The position numbers and the translations under genes are program-made. Below the pieces are notes generated by a model. That model had not been told where the DNA came from, made no database searches, and was given only the letters and a program-made list of their open reading frames with translations. Below, in pieces: positions 9,801 through 17,715 of a DNA stretch of 64,000 nucleotides. The first letter of the stretch is position 1; every line of letters starts with the position of its first letter. This stretch comes from Flavobacteriales bacterium (GTDB lineage Bacteria; Bacteroidota; Bacteroidia; NS11-12g; UBA9320), in NCBI GenBank assembly GCA_020635455.1, contig JACJZT010000002.1, positions 310,001 to 374,000 on the forward strand. Reading direction: 5' to 3'.

Positions 9801-10001
9801 AGTTTGATCGTTCAGTTTGGCATCAATATAGTAGGAAACATCCTGTTGCCAATACCCCTCAAAAGGTTTCCGGTTTTTCCAGTACAAATCATTGCTTGCA
9901 CTCTGGTATTCGGCAAGTGCGGTTTTAACGTCGATTTCCTGAGCGATACCTTTTTCAAATAGCAAAAGAAATGAAGTTATAAGAAGTATGTTCTTTAACA
10001 T
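6861..10001 (-). CDS. M1-family metallopeptidase with a C-terminal outer-membrane barrel-like domain
   Basis: 1046 residues. Signal peptide at 1-20 (cleavage near GIAQ-E). The N-terminal half is a gluzincin aminopeptidase: HEVGHNWFFG near 383 supplies the two zinc His and the catalytic Glu, and NNETYRAALDE supplies the third ligand Glu near 406. Ordinary exported M1 peptidases of this phylum end near 600-700 residues. Here about 420 more follow, rich in alternating strands, with RGYAGYR and RADAGLGTLITF motifs and a terminal Phe, reminiscent of the Omp85/surface-antigen barrel. The protein may carry its own membrane anchor. No T9SS tail is seen. Peptidase call sure, barrel call inferred. Confidence 0.88.
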   Translation of the reverse strand: MLKNILLITSFLLLFEKGIAQEIDVKTALAEYQSASNDLYWKNRKPFEGYWQQDVSYYIDAKLNDQTEIITGYEKIAYANNSPDTLHRIYFRLIQNAFQPESYKAKMEKSGKLKNSFGKYESQGLGTTVENLKINGQNKKFIIDNTILYIDLQTPLLPNEILTIEMDFQTYFDAGSMRRRMKRFDHNNFKHFDGVHWYPRLAVYDRKFKWTTDQHIGKEFYGDFGVYNVQLKLPNQYICEATGILRNKDEIYSNGLREKIDISNFQRPVKEISVPVIPDGSYKNWKWFAFNVHDFAFTTDPTYRIGEVVWNNISCIALVQEQNAYRWQPTAKFVAAVVKTYSEDIGMYAYPKMVAADAADGMEYPMITLDGGSWPSHQGLIAHEVGHNWFFGMVGNNETYRAALDEGFTQFLTAWCLKRISGNDRYPNSIEWSSVYAGFYNHVLNENTATLNVHSDHYNSVVRHGGGYSQVYYKTATMLFNLQYVLGDDLFLAAMKNYFNSWKLCHPYEEDFRSSMINYTKVDLNWFFDAWLTTNQTIDYKIKSVKKIKGKPGEYFVEIQRKGNLHMPVDFTIITKNGGRQHHIIPNTYFVKNSKTSTIHSPWISWDMLNKSRKIRVSVPEGIHEVKIDTSGRLADINRLNNSNRLHVSLNYKGAKTKFDLYKYPVKWTPAVWYNRVDGIKTGLLLEGSYLQIHHLIDLGIWYNTGWLKDNITSDFKTEFIHFSVNYKTRIGRLLDLNLKIRSLDGIKFVQTGLDKKIGEDLLRFSFKAFGMFNKGALLNEKGSSSSNPYSLYPQFFINDRINSTFNLEYLKKINYLTGNSILSVQLRNTSLFSDYSFSGLGLNLINSNPIGKKLELHSRIYVQYLHGNVAGESSIFIAGANNEDMIENKYTRSRGIIPESMIGFGKVGEYSFQYGGGLNVRGYAGYRATNSAEGDTFVIVNGNKGVSVNAELEFGKLFSNKVFNSIRFVKFLPYIFADAGILGNGSMYSGLRADAGLGTLITFKPILKTNAPLALRVDFPFVLNRVDPNSDYIDFRYVIGINRCF

Positions 10002-10002
10002 G

Positions 10003-10014
10003 CCGTGAAATTAA
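10003..10014 (-). promoter_or_regulatory. Candidate promoter element (TTAATTTCACGG) upstream of the M1 peptidase
   Basis: The same 12-mer, read on the minus strand, also lies just upstream of gyrA (33948-33959). In both cases it sits within 20 bases of the ATG. It resembles a -7 box variant TAnnTTTC. Weak evidence from two instances. Confidence 0.3.
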
Positions 10015-10112
10015 ATAAATAGTCCTGAAATTAAGTCAAAACTATGCGACTCGTTAATTATTATCCTGTATGCCCGTTCTGATTGGTGTTTAACATTACA
10101 TTTAAAAAAATG

Positions 10113-10120
10113 TAAGTTTG
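10113..10120 (+). promoter_or_regulatory. murF: Candidate -7 box (TAAGTTTG) for murF
   Basis: TAAGTTTG matches TAnnTTTG and ends 16 bases before the ATG at 10136. A TTG lies about 27 bases upstream, wider than the usual spacing. Its position favours the ATG at 10136 over the in-frame TTG at 10118, which overlaps the box. Confidence 0.42.
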
Positions 10121-10135
10121 TTCCCAAAAAATAAC

Positions 10136-11425
10136 ATGGAGATCAAAGACCTTTATAAACTCTATATAAACTGCGATTACAAGGTGTGTACCGATAGCAG
10201 AAATATTGTCGGGGGTTCCATGTTCTTTGCACTAAAGGGTGAAAATTTTGATGCCAATAAATTTGCTTTGGAGGCGATCGGTAAAGGCGCAAAATATGCG
10301 GTGGTCGATGATGTTTCTCTTACAAACGAAAGCTATTGCATTTATGTGGAGGATACCCTGAAATGTCTCCAGGACCTGGCTAACTTTCACCGAAGGTGTC
10401 TAAAAATACCCTTTATCGGTATCGGGGGAAGTAATGGAAAAACAACTACCAAGGAATTGATACAATCCGTTTTAAGCAGGCAGTTCAAAACCTACAGCAC
10501 CCCCGGAAATTTTAACAACCATATCGGGGTACCACTCACCATATTGGGTATTCATCCTGAAACTGAGATCGCAGTGATCGAACTTGGAGCTAACAGAATA
10601 GGTGATGTTGAAGAGCTCTGTTTGATCTGTGAGCCGGATATGGGTTTAATAACCAACATCGGAAAAGAACACCTTGAAGGATTTGGAAGTCTGGAAGGTG
10701 TCGCTAAAGCTGAAAGTGAATTGTATCATTATTTGCTGAAAAACAATGGATTGGCATTTGTTAATCAAGACGATGAATGGCTTATGAGGATGTCACGATC
10801 CCTCAACAAATGGACCTATTCGGCAAAAAAAACGGATAGCAAAACCTATGGCAAACTCATTCATGATTTTCCGGATATAACTTTTTCTTATCACGACCTT
10901 AACATATGTAGTAAATTATCCGGGTCGTATAATTTCGAAAACATTCTGGCAGCTGTTAGTTTTGCCGAATATTTTAAAATAAAGCCTAATTTAATTAAAG
11001 AAGGGATCGAAGCCTATATACCTTCAAACAAACGTTCTCAGATCCTCACAAAAGGCAGCACGTTGTTTTTTTTGGATGCATACAATGCTAATCCAAGCAG
11101 CATGGAGAAAGCTCTTCAAAACTTTTCAAGATTCAAATACAAGAAAAAAATAATTATCCTTGGGGATATGTTTGAAATGGGTGATCACTCCGAAAAGGAA
11201 CATGATCTGATCTACCGGTTTGCTTGTGAATTACAAACGGATGAATTGCTGGTAGCCGGTGAACATTTCAACAATCAGGCGATAAGAAAAGGAGGAAAGC
11301 ATTTTAAAGATGCCATCGAAATAAACACGTATCTCAAAAAATTAGATCTTTCAGATACTGCAATTTTTATAAAAGGAAGCCGGGGTATGAAAATGGAGAA
11401 CGCATTAGCCGGTTTAACCGAGTAA
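10136..11425 (+). CDS. murF: UDP-N-acetylmuramoyl-tripeptide--D-alanyl-D-alanine ligase
   Basis: 429 residues from the ATG at 10136; an in-frame TTG at 10118 is rejected because it overlaps a promoter box. Adds D-Ala-D-Ala to the peptidoglycan precursor in the cytoplasm. Mur-ligase landmarks: CTDSRN near residue 18, ATP-binding GIGGSNGKTTTKE (about 95-107), NFNNHIGVPLT near 127, ELGANRIGDVEEL near 150, and the C-terminal DAYNANPSSM plus ILGDMFEMGDHS that are typical of MurF. It ends 8 bases before rsmE. Confidence 0.96.
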   Translation: MEIKDLYKLYINCDYKVCTDSRNIVGGSMFFALKGENFDANKFALEAIGKGAKYAVVDDVSLTNESYCIYVEDTLKCLQDLANFHRRCLKIPFIGIGGSNGKTTTKELIQSVLSRQFKTYSTPGNFNNHIGVPLTILGIHPETEIAVIELGANRIGDVEELCLICEPDMGLITNIGKEHLEGFGSLEGVAKAESELYHYLLKNNGLAFVNQDDEWLMRMSRSLNKWTYSAKKTDSKTYGKLIHDFPDITFSYHDLNICSKLSGSYNFENILAAVSFAEYFKIKPNLIKEGIEAYIPSNKRSQILTKGSTLFFLDAYNANPSSMEKALQNFSRFKYKKKIIILGDMFEMGDHSEKEHDLIYRFACELQTDELLVAGEHFNNQAIRKGGKHFKDAIEINTYLKKLDLSDTAIFIKGSRGMKMENALAGLTE

Positions 11426-11433
11426 TTTGTGCT

Positions 11434-12156
11434 ATGGATTTTTATTTTGGACAAAAAAATGATGAAGGAGGCATAGAACTTAGCGAAGAGGAAAGCCGTC
11501 ATTGTTTAAAAGTTAAAAGAGTTCTCCCCGGTGACCCTATTTATGTTGTGGATGGAGAAGGAGGGTGGTACTCCGGAATTGTGGAGACGGATAAAAAAAG
11601 AAAACAGGTCAGGGTGAGGGTTGACCAACAAGGTTTTTTCCCATTTGAGGATTGCTCGTCAGGTTTTAATTTATTCATTGCAAGTACCAAAAGTTCTGAA
11701 AGGATGGAATGGATGACCGAAAAATTGATCGAATTGGGGGTAGACAGTATCCATTTTATTGAATGTGAGCACAGTGAAAGAAATCATCTCAGATTTGACC
11801 GCTTAAGAAAAATTGCCATTTCAGCATTGAAACAGAGCAAACAATATTGGCTGCCTAAAATCCATGCGGAAATTTCCTTTGATACTTTAGTAAACAACTA
11901 CGATAAGGAACAAATGCCTTTTTACATTGCACACTGTTCAGATCTAGAGCGAGCGGAGTTTGAAAACAGGAATCCGGAAAAAGAAATTTCTGTTTTAATT
12001 GGTCCGGAAGGTGATTTTTCCCGAAAAGAGATCGGGAAGGCCATTGCTAAAGGGATGATACCTGTTTCGCTTGGAGTTTCAAGGCTTAGAACAGAAACGG
12101 CTGCCATTTATTCATGTTCCGTTCACCGAAGCCGAAAAAATGGAAATTTCAAATAA
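11434..12156 (+). CDS. rsmE: 16S rRNA (uracil-1498-N3)-methyltransferase
   Basis: 240 residues. An N-terminal PUA-like region (LSEEESRHCLKVKRVLPGD, about 16-34) precedes a SPOUT methyltransferase domain. The knotted SAM site is shown by SVLIGPEGDFSRKEI (about 187-201) and LGVSRLRTETAAI (about 209-221), both characteristic of RsmE. It methylates N3 of U1498 near the ribosomal decoding centre. The end (YSCSVHRSRKNGNFK) is unlike the usual helix, but the core motifs are intact. Last 8 bases overlap the convergent barrel protein. Confidence 0.94.
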   Translation: MDFYFGQKNDEGGIELSEEESRHCLKVKRVLPGDPIYVVDGEGGWYSGIVETDKKRKQVRVRVDQQGFFPFEDCSSGFNLFIASTKSSERMEWMTEKLIELGVDSIHFIECEHSERNHLRFDRLRKIAISALKQSKQYWLPKIHAEISFDTLVNNYDKEQMPFYIAHCSDLERAEFENRNPEKEISVLIGPEGDFSRKEIGKAIAKGMIPVSLGVSRLRTETAAIYSCSVHRSRKNGNFK

Positions 12157-12865
12157 AATTCCAACCTATACCGAATACCCATTGAATGGAGCTGTTTCTA
12201 AACCGGTAATTATCCTTATAACCAATGCGGTTCTGACTGGCATATTCTGAAATCGAATTGCTTATCCCTGCTTTAAGACTTACTCTTTCAACCGGTGTAA
12301 TTCTTAGGAATACCTCAGAGATCAATGTGCCTTTATTGTAATTTCCGGTTAAATAAATGTTGTTTCTCATGGGTTTAACTCCTGCATTATTTAAGGCTTC
12401 ACGAGGAGCATCCTCGTTTTGGGCCAGAAGTCCTGGACGGAATTCAACCTCACGTTTTTTTCCAAAAGTAAATCCGGCAAAATCCAGATTCCCACAAATT
12501 GAAATGGCCGGGGTTATAACAAATTCGGCATTAAAGGAAATGTTAAAAGAGAAGAATTGTGGTTTGGCTGCGAACAAGGTATCAATACCATCCTTTGATT
12601 TATTGTGCTTTGCAGGAGCCGTATAGTATTCTGTAGTTGTCCCAAATAAATAACCACCTCTGCCACCCACTCCAAGTCGAAGCCTTTCGGACTTCAGAAG
12701 TTTGAAATTCTTAACCACATTAACGGAAAGCGTATTAATGGAGCTACCGTTAGCAAAGGAGAGGTCAAGGTGGTTTTCTCTTTGTCCGTATACTAATGTC
12801 GTACCAAAAATCAATAGGAAAACGGTGGTTGATTTAGCTGTATTTAAAAGGGTCTTATGAGGCAT
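12149..12865 (-). CDS. Predicted outer-membrane beta-barrel protein, uncharacterised
   Basis: 238 residues. The N-terminal hydrophobic segment (about 10-26) looks like a signal peptide. The rest alternates short amphipathic strands with glycine/aromatic turns, such as LRLGVGGRGGYLFGTTTEYY and ITPVERVSLKAGISNSISEY, and the protein ends in WVFGIGWNFI, as expected for a small outer-membrane barrel. No known family was recognised. Convergent with rsmE; tRNA-Leu lies upstream on the same strand. Confidence 0.72.
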   Translation of the reverse strand: MPHKTLLNTAKSTTVFLLIFGTTLVYGQRENHLDLSFANGSSINTLSVNVVKNFKLLKSERLRLGVGGRGGYLFGTTTEYYTAPAKHNKSKDGIDTLFAAKPQFFSFNISFNAEFVITPAISICGNLDFAGFTFGKKREVEFRPGLLAQNEDAPREALNNAGVKPMRNNIYLTGNYNKGTLISEVFLRITPVERVSLKAGISNSISEYASQNRIGYKDNYRFRNSSIQWVFGIGWNFI

Positions 12866-12941
12866 ATATTCAAATACGACGAGAATGTTAAATGGTTACA
12901 AATATTATCAGAATGTGTAAGATGAATCTTAATTGAAAAAG

Positions 12942-13025
12942 TGCCCAGGACCGGGGTCGAACCGGTACGAGTTTAACCTCACAGGTGTTTGAGACCAGCG
13001 CGTCTACCAATTCCGCCACCTGGGC
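12942..13025 (-). tRNA. tRNA-Leu (anticodon CAA)
   Basis: 84 bases, minus strand. The acceptor stem GCCCAGG/CCTGGGC is perfect. D-arm GCGGAATTGGTAGACGC, a long variable arm (class II) and T-loop GGTTCGACCCC are all present. The anticodon loop CTCAAAC gives CAA, reading UUG codons. The anticodon stem CTGGT/ACCTG has a T-T mismatch at pair 28-42. The discriminator is A and CCA is not encoded. It sits between hscB and the barrel protein. Confidence 0.95.
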
Positions 13026-13042
13026 AATATCTATAAGAACGT

Positions 13043-13561
13043 TTACAGGCTTGCGAAATTAGATAATGTTTCTTGCAATCGCAATACATATTTATGTTTG
13101 AGAAGAGCCTGTGAAACTCTTTTCAGATCATCAGGGTCCGAAAGTTCATTTCGGTCAGCTATTTGTGTTAATTGGATCAATTCTTCTTCCAAACTGTCAG
13201 AAAGTTTTTTGACCTGCACTTCCATAAGCCTTATTTCTTCATCGTTTTTTGAAACTTTAAGGTCTTCCAGTTGTTCGTTAATTTCCATCATTTCCATAAG
13301 GAAATCGGGTGGGAGATCCTTGTTATTGCCTGCCTCAAACAGCGAAAGTAAATAGGCACAGCGTTTATAAAATGATCTTAAAATGTCGTAGGCTAGGTTG
13401 TTTAACGACGACTTTTCCAATGCCTCCCTGTGCTTTTGATCGTCGTGCACAAAAAAATCAGGGTGTTGATCCTTTATAAAAGTTTGATATTTTCTCTTAA
13501 GCTCCGATTCGTCTATATTAAATTTTACCGGTAAATCGAATAACTCAAAATAGTTTATCAT
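13043..13561 (-). CDS. hscB: Fe-S cluster assembly co-chaperone HscB (J-domain protein)
   Basis: 172 residues. The N-terminal J-domain contains YFELFDLP and the HPD tripeptide in KDQHPDFF (about 31-38). The LNNLAYDILRSFYKRCAYLL stretch and the C-terminal LPPDFLMEMMEINEQLEDLK region match HscB, which presents IscU to the Hsp70 HscA. No other isc gene is nearby. Its start overlaps the rseP stop (ATGA), so they are coupled. Confidence 0.92.
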   Translation of the reverse strand: MINYFELFDLPVKFNIDESELKRKYQTFIKDQHPDFFVHDDQKHREALEKSSLNNLAYDILRSFYKRCAYLLSLFEAGNNKDLPPDFLMEMMEINEQLEDLKVSKNDEEIRLMEVQVKKLSDSLEEELIQLTQIADRNELSDPDDLKRVSQALLKHKYVLRLQETLSNFASL

Positions 13562-14889
13562 TTACTAAACCAGGTTTGAAAGATGTCGTTACCAAAGATA
13601 AAAACCATCAATGCCAGTAAAATGAACATACCGATGGTTTGCATAACATACATGAACTTTTCCGGCAAAGGTCGTCTAAGGATCATTTCTATGGTTAAAA
13701 ATACAACATGACCACCATCGAGAGCCGGGATCGGAAGTAAATTCATAAAAGCCAGAACAATGGAGATCATTGCAGTAAAGCCCCAGAATCTCTCCCAGTT
13801 CCAGGTTTCCCCGAAAAGTTTTCCGATCTGTATAGGGCCAGCCAGTGACTTTCTTGGATCCATTTCCCCTCTGAACATTTTACCAAATGCCACAAGCTGG
13901 GTACTTATCAGATTTTTAGCTCTTTTGGCTCCTTCAGGAATGGCCTGAAAGAAAGAGTATTTTTCTTTTTGTGAAAGTTCTTCATACTCATAGAAATCCG
14001 GCATAAAACCGATCACCGGATCTTTTCCAATGTTGAGGATTTTGGTAAAAGTCTTTTCATTTCTCCTGAAAGTAATGACCGGTTTAGAATTGGCTTTAAG
14101 AAGAGATTTAAATTCATCGAAGAAAAGAATAGGGGCTCCGTCAATTGCCGTTATGTAATCGCCTTTTTTTATTCCGGCTTTTGCACCTTCGGAACCAGGT
14201 GACACATTGCCAATTCGAAATTTCATTCTTTCAGAAATAAAACCGCTGTCTTTTCCAAGTTTTGTATATAGATCCGCAAAATTGTCAGGAATGGTAATGG
14301 TTATCATTTCACCGTTTCTGTTCACCACGTATTTGGTGTGATCTTTTAAGATAACCTTTGGATTTAGGGCATCATTGAATTTTTCGATGCTTTGACCATT
14401 TACCGAAACGATCTTATCTCCGTTCTGAAACCCGATCTTTTTACCGAGAGGCATGGCATAAATACCATGAATAACATTCTTATTTGGCATGTATTGATCA
14501 CCGTAATAAGAAAGAGAACAGGCAATAATAAAAATACCCAGAATTGCATTGACCGTAACTCCTCCCAACATCACGATCAGTCTCTGCCAGGCCGGTTTCG
14601 ACCTGAATTCCCAGGGTTGAGGTTCGCTGTTAAGCTGATCTTTATCCAGTGATTCATCGATCATACCGGCTATTTTAACATAACCACCCAAGGGTAGCCA
14701 CCCGATCCCGTATTCGGTTTCACCTTTTTTAAAACTGAAAAGTTTTAAACCCCATGCATCGAAAAACAGATAGAACTTTTCAACTCTTATACCAAAAAAT
14801 CTGGCGGCCCAGAAATGTCCCAGTTCGTGAAGCGTTATTAAGATCGCCAGAGCCAGAATTACCTGGCCTACCATTGTTACTACACCCAT
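13558..14889 (-). CDS. rseP: RIP site-2 metalloprotease RseP
   Basis: 443 residues. Intramembrane zinc protease: HELGH at residues 21-25 in the first membrane helix and NLLPIPALDGGH near 389-400 supply the zinc ligands. Two PDZ-like regions lie between (about 120-200 and 220-290), with GAKAGIKKGDYITAIDG in the second. The family releases membrane-bound regulators such as anti-sigma factors. Four-base overlap with hscB. No sigma or anti-sigma gene is in the window. Confidence 0.95.
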   Translation of the reverse strand: MGVVTMVGQVILALAILITLHELGHFWAARFFGIRVEKFYLFFDAWGLKLFSFKKGETEYGIGWLPLGGYVKIAGMIDESLDKDQLNSEPQPWEFRSKPAWQRLIVMLGGVTVNAILGIFIIACSLSYYGDQYMPNKNVIHGIYAMPLGKKIGFQNGDKIVSVNGQSIEKFNDALNPKVILKDHTKYVVNRNGEMITITIPDNFADLYTKLGKDSGFISERMKFRIGNVSPGSEGAKAGIKKGDYITAIDGAPILFFDEFKSLLKANSKPVITFRRNEKTFTKILNIGKDPVIGFMPDFYEYEELSQKEKYSFFQAIPEGAKRAKNLISTQLVAFGKMFRGEMDPRKSLAGPIQIGKLFGETWNWERFWGFTAMISIVLAFMNLLPIPALDGGHVVFLTIEMILRRPLPEKFMYVMQTIGMFILLALMVFIFGNDIFQTWFSK

Positions 14890-15011
14890 ATTGATAAATA
14901 AGTCGCGAATTTAGTTTATTGAGCCTTCAAATTAAAACCGTAAATCGAGGATTCATTAGCATTGGTCTGATGCCGGCATTGATTCCCGGGCCAAAAGAAT
15001 TTTTTAGGCTA

Positions 15012-17627
15012 TTAACCGGCTGTTTTAAGTTGTTCTTCAAGGACGGCGATCTTGCTTAGAGTATCTGACTTTTTTTGTCTCTCCCTTTCTACAAGTTCAG
15101 GTTTGGCATTGGCAACAAATTTTTCGTTGGATAATTTTGCCTCTACCGATTTGAGAAATCCTGTTAGGTAGTTGATCTCTGTCTGAATTTCATTCATGTC
15201 GACCTTTTTAAGCTCCCATCCATCAAAATATATTTCTATTTCATCTATGCCGGAAATTGCCTTAAACCCCTTACCAAGTTCACCAAGAATTATTTTATCT
15301 ACATTGGCGAGTTTTTGTATTATCCCCTCGTACGGAAGGTATATTTCCGGTGTTTTGGTTAAAATTCCGATCTCTGCCGTAATTTTAGGTGAAATGCCGT
15401 TTTCATTTCTCTTGCTTCTTACCAGGGTTATCAAATCAAAAGCTTCGGAATAGTCAAGTGCTTTCACTCCTGTATTTGCTTTTGGCCAGGAAGTTGCATT
15501 AATGAAGCCATTCTCAGAATTTAAGCCTTTATAGATCTCTTCAGTTATAAAGGGCATAAAAGGGTGGAGCAGTTTCATAAGATCTTCAAAAATATGTTTC
15601 ACCTGTTCAAGATCTGCCTTTGGTATTCCTTCACCATAAGGGGGTTTGACCATTTCGAGATACCAGGAACAAAAATCGTCCCATATTAATTTATAAAGGG
15701 TCATTAATGAATCAGACAATCTGAATTTGTCAAAATGATCGTTGATCTCTTCAAGGGCCTTATGGATACGGCCGTTCATCCAATTATGAATAACAGGACC
15801 ATAGTTTTTATAGAATTCGGTACCGTTAGTGCTTGTTTCCCAACCGGAAACCAAACGATAAGCATTCCATATTTTGTTGCAAAAATTTCTACCCTGCTCA
15901 ACCTGGCTTATATCAAATAGAATATCGTTACCGGCCGGTGAACATAAGAGCATACCCATTCGTACCGAATCTGCTCCGTATTCTTCCATCATTGGTATTG
16001 GATCCGGACTGTTTCCGAGTTGCTTCGACATTTTACGTCTTTGCTTATCCCGGACTATTCCCGTAAAATAAACGTTACTAAACGGTTTTAGGCCTCTGAA
16101 TTCAAATCCTGACATCAACATACGTGCTACCCAAAAAAACATAATTTCAGGGGCGGTTACCAAGTCATTGGTTGGGTAATAGTATTTTATTTCTTCCGAA
16201 TCCGGTTGGTTTATTCCATTAAATACCGATATTGGCCATAACCATGAAGAGAACCAGGTATCCAGAACATCATCGTCTTGTTTCAGTTGATCTGTTTCCC
16301 TTTTATAAAGTTCCTTATAGAGTTTTAATGCTTCTTCATGTGTATGGGCAACCACAAGGTTATTGTCATCATCATACCAGGCCGGAATTCGGTGTCCCCA
16401 CCAAAGTTGTCGGCTTATGCACCAGTCTTTTATGTTCTCGATCCAATGTCTGTAGGTGTTCTTTAATTTAGAGGGGTAAAACCTTACTTCATCCTTCATT
16501 ACAGAACTTAAAACTTCCGGGTTTTGTTCCATGAATTTTTTCATGTCCATAAACCATTGAACGGAAATTCTGGGCTCAATAACAACATCCGTTCTTTCGC
16601 TGTAACCAACTTTGTTTACAATAGGTTCTTCCTTTACCAGCAATCCGGCCTCATTCAGGTCCAATGCAATTTGCTTTCTTACGGCAAAGCGGTCCATACC
16701 GATGTAAAATCCGGCTTCTTCACTCATGGTTCCGTCTTCATTGAACACATCAATAGCCTTTAATCCATACTTAACTCCAATATTATAGTCGTTAATATCG
16801 TGTGCCGGGGTAACCTTGAGCGCACCGGTTCCAAACTCAATATCTACATACTCATCAAAAACAACGGGTACTTTTCGGTTTACGACCGGCACCATCACTT
16901 CCCGGCCCTTAAGATGTTTATATCGCTCGTCGTTCGGGTTTACACAAACTCCGGTATCTCCCAAGATGGTTTCAGGTCTTGTTGTAGCGACCATAATAAA
17001 CTCCTCCGATCCAACAACCGGATATTTTACGTAATAAAGTTTTGAATTAACTTCCTTATAAACAACCTCTTCATCGGATAAGGCCGTTTTTCCTTTCGGA
17101 TCCCAATTCACCATACGGCTTCCCTTATAGATATATCCCTTTCGATAAAGGTCAACAAAAACCTTGATAACAGAGCTGTACAGATCTGGCTCCATAGTAA
17201 AGCGCGTTCTGCTCCAGTCACAGCTGCAACCTAGTTTTTTTAACTGTTCAAGAATAATTCCTCCATACTTATCCTTCCAATCCATCGCATGATTAAGAAA
17301 CTCCTCTCTTGTTAAGTCTTTTTTGGATATTCCTTTTTCACTGAGCAAATTCACGACTTTGGCTTCCGTTGCTATGCTTGCATGATCCGTACCCGGTACC
17401 CAACAGGCATTTTTACCATTCATTCTGGCTTTTCGGACCAAAACGTCCTGAATGGTGTTGTTCAGCATATGCCCCATATGTAGTATACCGGTTACATTTG
17501 GCGGCGGAATAACGATTGTATAAGGTTCACGTTCATCCGGAACGCTTTTAAAAAGCTCATTCTCCAACCATTGAGAATACCACTTTTGTTCGATTTCTAA
17601 AGGACTGTATTTAGACGATATTTCCAT
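15012..17627 (-). CDS. valS: Valyl-tRNA synthetase
   Basis: 871 residues. Class I synthetase: HMGH at residues 50-53 (HIGH motif), KMSKQLGN near 530 (KMSKS motif), an inserted editing domain (TTRPETILGDTGVCVNP, about 215-231), the ValRS-type WCISRQLWWGHRIPAWYD stretch, and a C-terminal coiled coil (about 800-865). Length is typical. ATG at 17627 with a -7 box just upstream. The downstream gap to rseP (122 bases) shows nothing notable. Confidence 0.97.
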   Translation of the reverse strand: MEISSKYSPLEIEQKWYSQWLENELFKSVPDEREPYTIVIPPPNVTGILHMGHMLNNTIQDVLVRKARMNGKNACWVPGTDHASIATEAKVVNLLSEKGISKKDLTREEFLNHAMDWKDKYGGIILEQLKKLGCSCDWSRTRFTMEPDLYSSVIKVFVDLYRKGYIYKGSRMVNWDPKGKTALSDEEVVYKEVNSKLYYVKYPVVGSEEFIMVATTRPETILGDTGVCVNPNDERYKHLKGREVMVPVVNRKVPVVFDEYVDIEFGTGALKVTPAHDINDYNIGVKYGLKAIDVFNEDGTMSEEAGFYIGMDRFAVRKQIALDLNEAGLLVKEEPIVNKVGYSERTDVVIEPRISVQWFMDMKKFMEQNPEVLSSVMKDEVRFYPSKLKNTYRHWIENIKDWCISRQLWWGHRIPAWYDDDNNLVVAHTHEEALKLYKELYKRETDQLKQDDDVLDTWFSSWLWPISVFNGINQPDSEEIKYYYPTNDLVTAPEIMFFWVARMLMSGFEFRGLKPFSNVYFTGIVRDKQRRKMSKQLGNSPDPIPMMEEYGADSVRMGMLLCSPAGNDILFDISQVEQGRNFCNKIWNAYRLVSGWETSTNGTEFYKNYGPVIHNWMNGRIHKALEEINDHFDKFRLSDSLMTLYKLIWDDFCSWYLEMVKPPYGEGIPKADLEQVKHIFEDLMKLLHPFMPFITEEIYKGLNSENGFINATSWPKANTGVKALDYSEAFDLITLVRSKRNENGISPKITAEIGILTKTPEIYLPYEGIIQKLANVDKIILGELGKGFKAISGIDEIEIYFDGWELKKVDMNEIQTEINYLTGFLKSVEAKLSNEKFVANAKPELVERERQKKSDTLSKIAVLEEQLKTAG

Positions 17628-17638
17628 TTTTAAAGGTG

Positions 17639-17646
17639 CAAAATTA
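17639..17646 (-). promoter_or_regulatory. valS: Candidate -7 box (TAATTTTG) for valS
   Basis: TAATTTTG on the minus strand, followed by CACC and 12 bases from the ATG at 17627. The identical TAATTTTGCACC also precedes tRNA-Met. No clear -33 element. Confidence 0.45.
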
Positions 17647-17715
17647 ATTTAATAATTTCAGAACTAAGGTCATCGGGATGTAGTAGTCCTTTGCATTCTT
17701 AGCAAAGCTGAACAA

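Noticed and set aside
12050..12156. Frameshift near the end of rsmE
   Set aside because: The last 20 residues look unusual, but the SRLRTETA motif and the normal length are kept, and no other frame restores a better family ending.
12900..12941. Terminator after tRNA-Leu
   Set aside because: Only a 6-bp stem with a 2-base loop (TAAGAT/ATCTTA) is present and the T run precedes it, so it is not a convincing intrinsic terminator.
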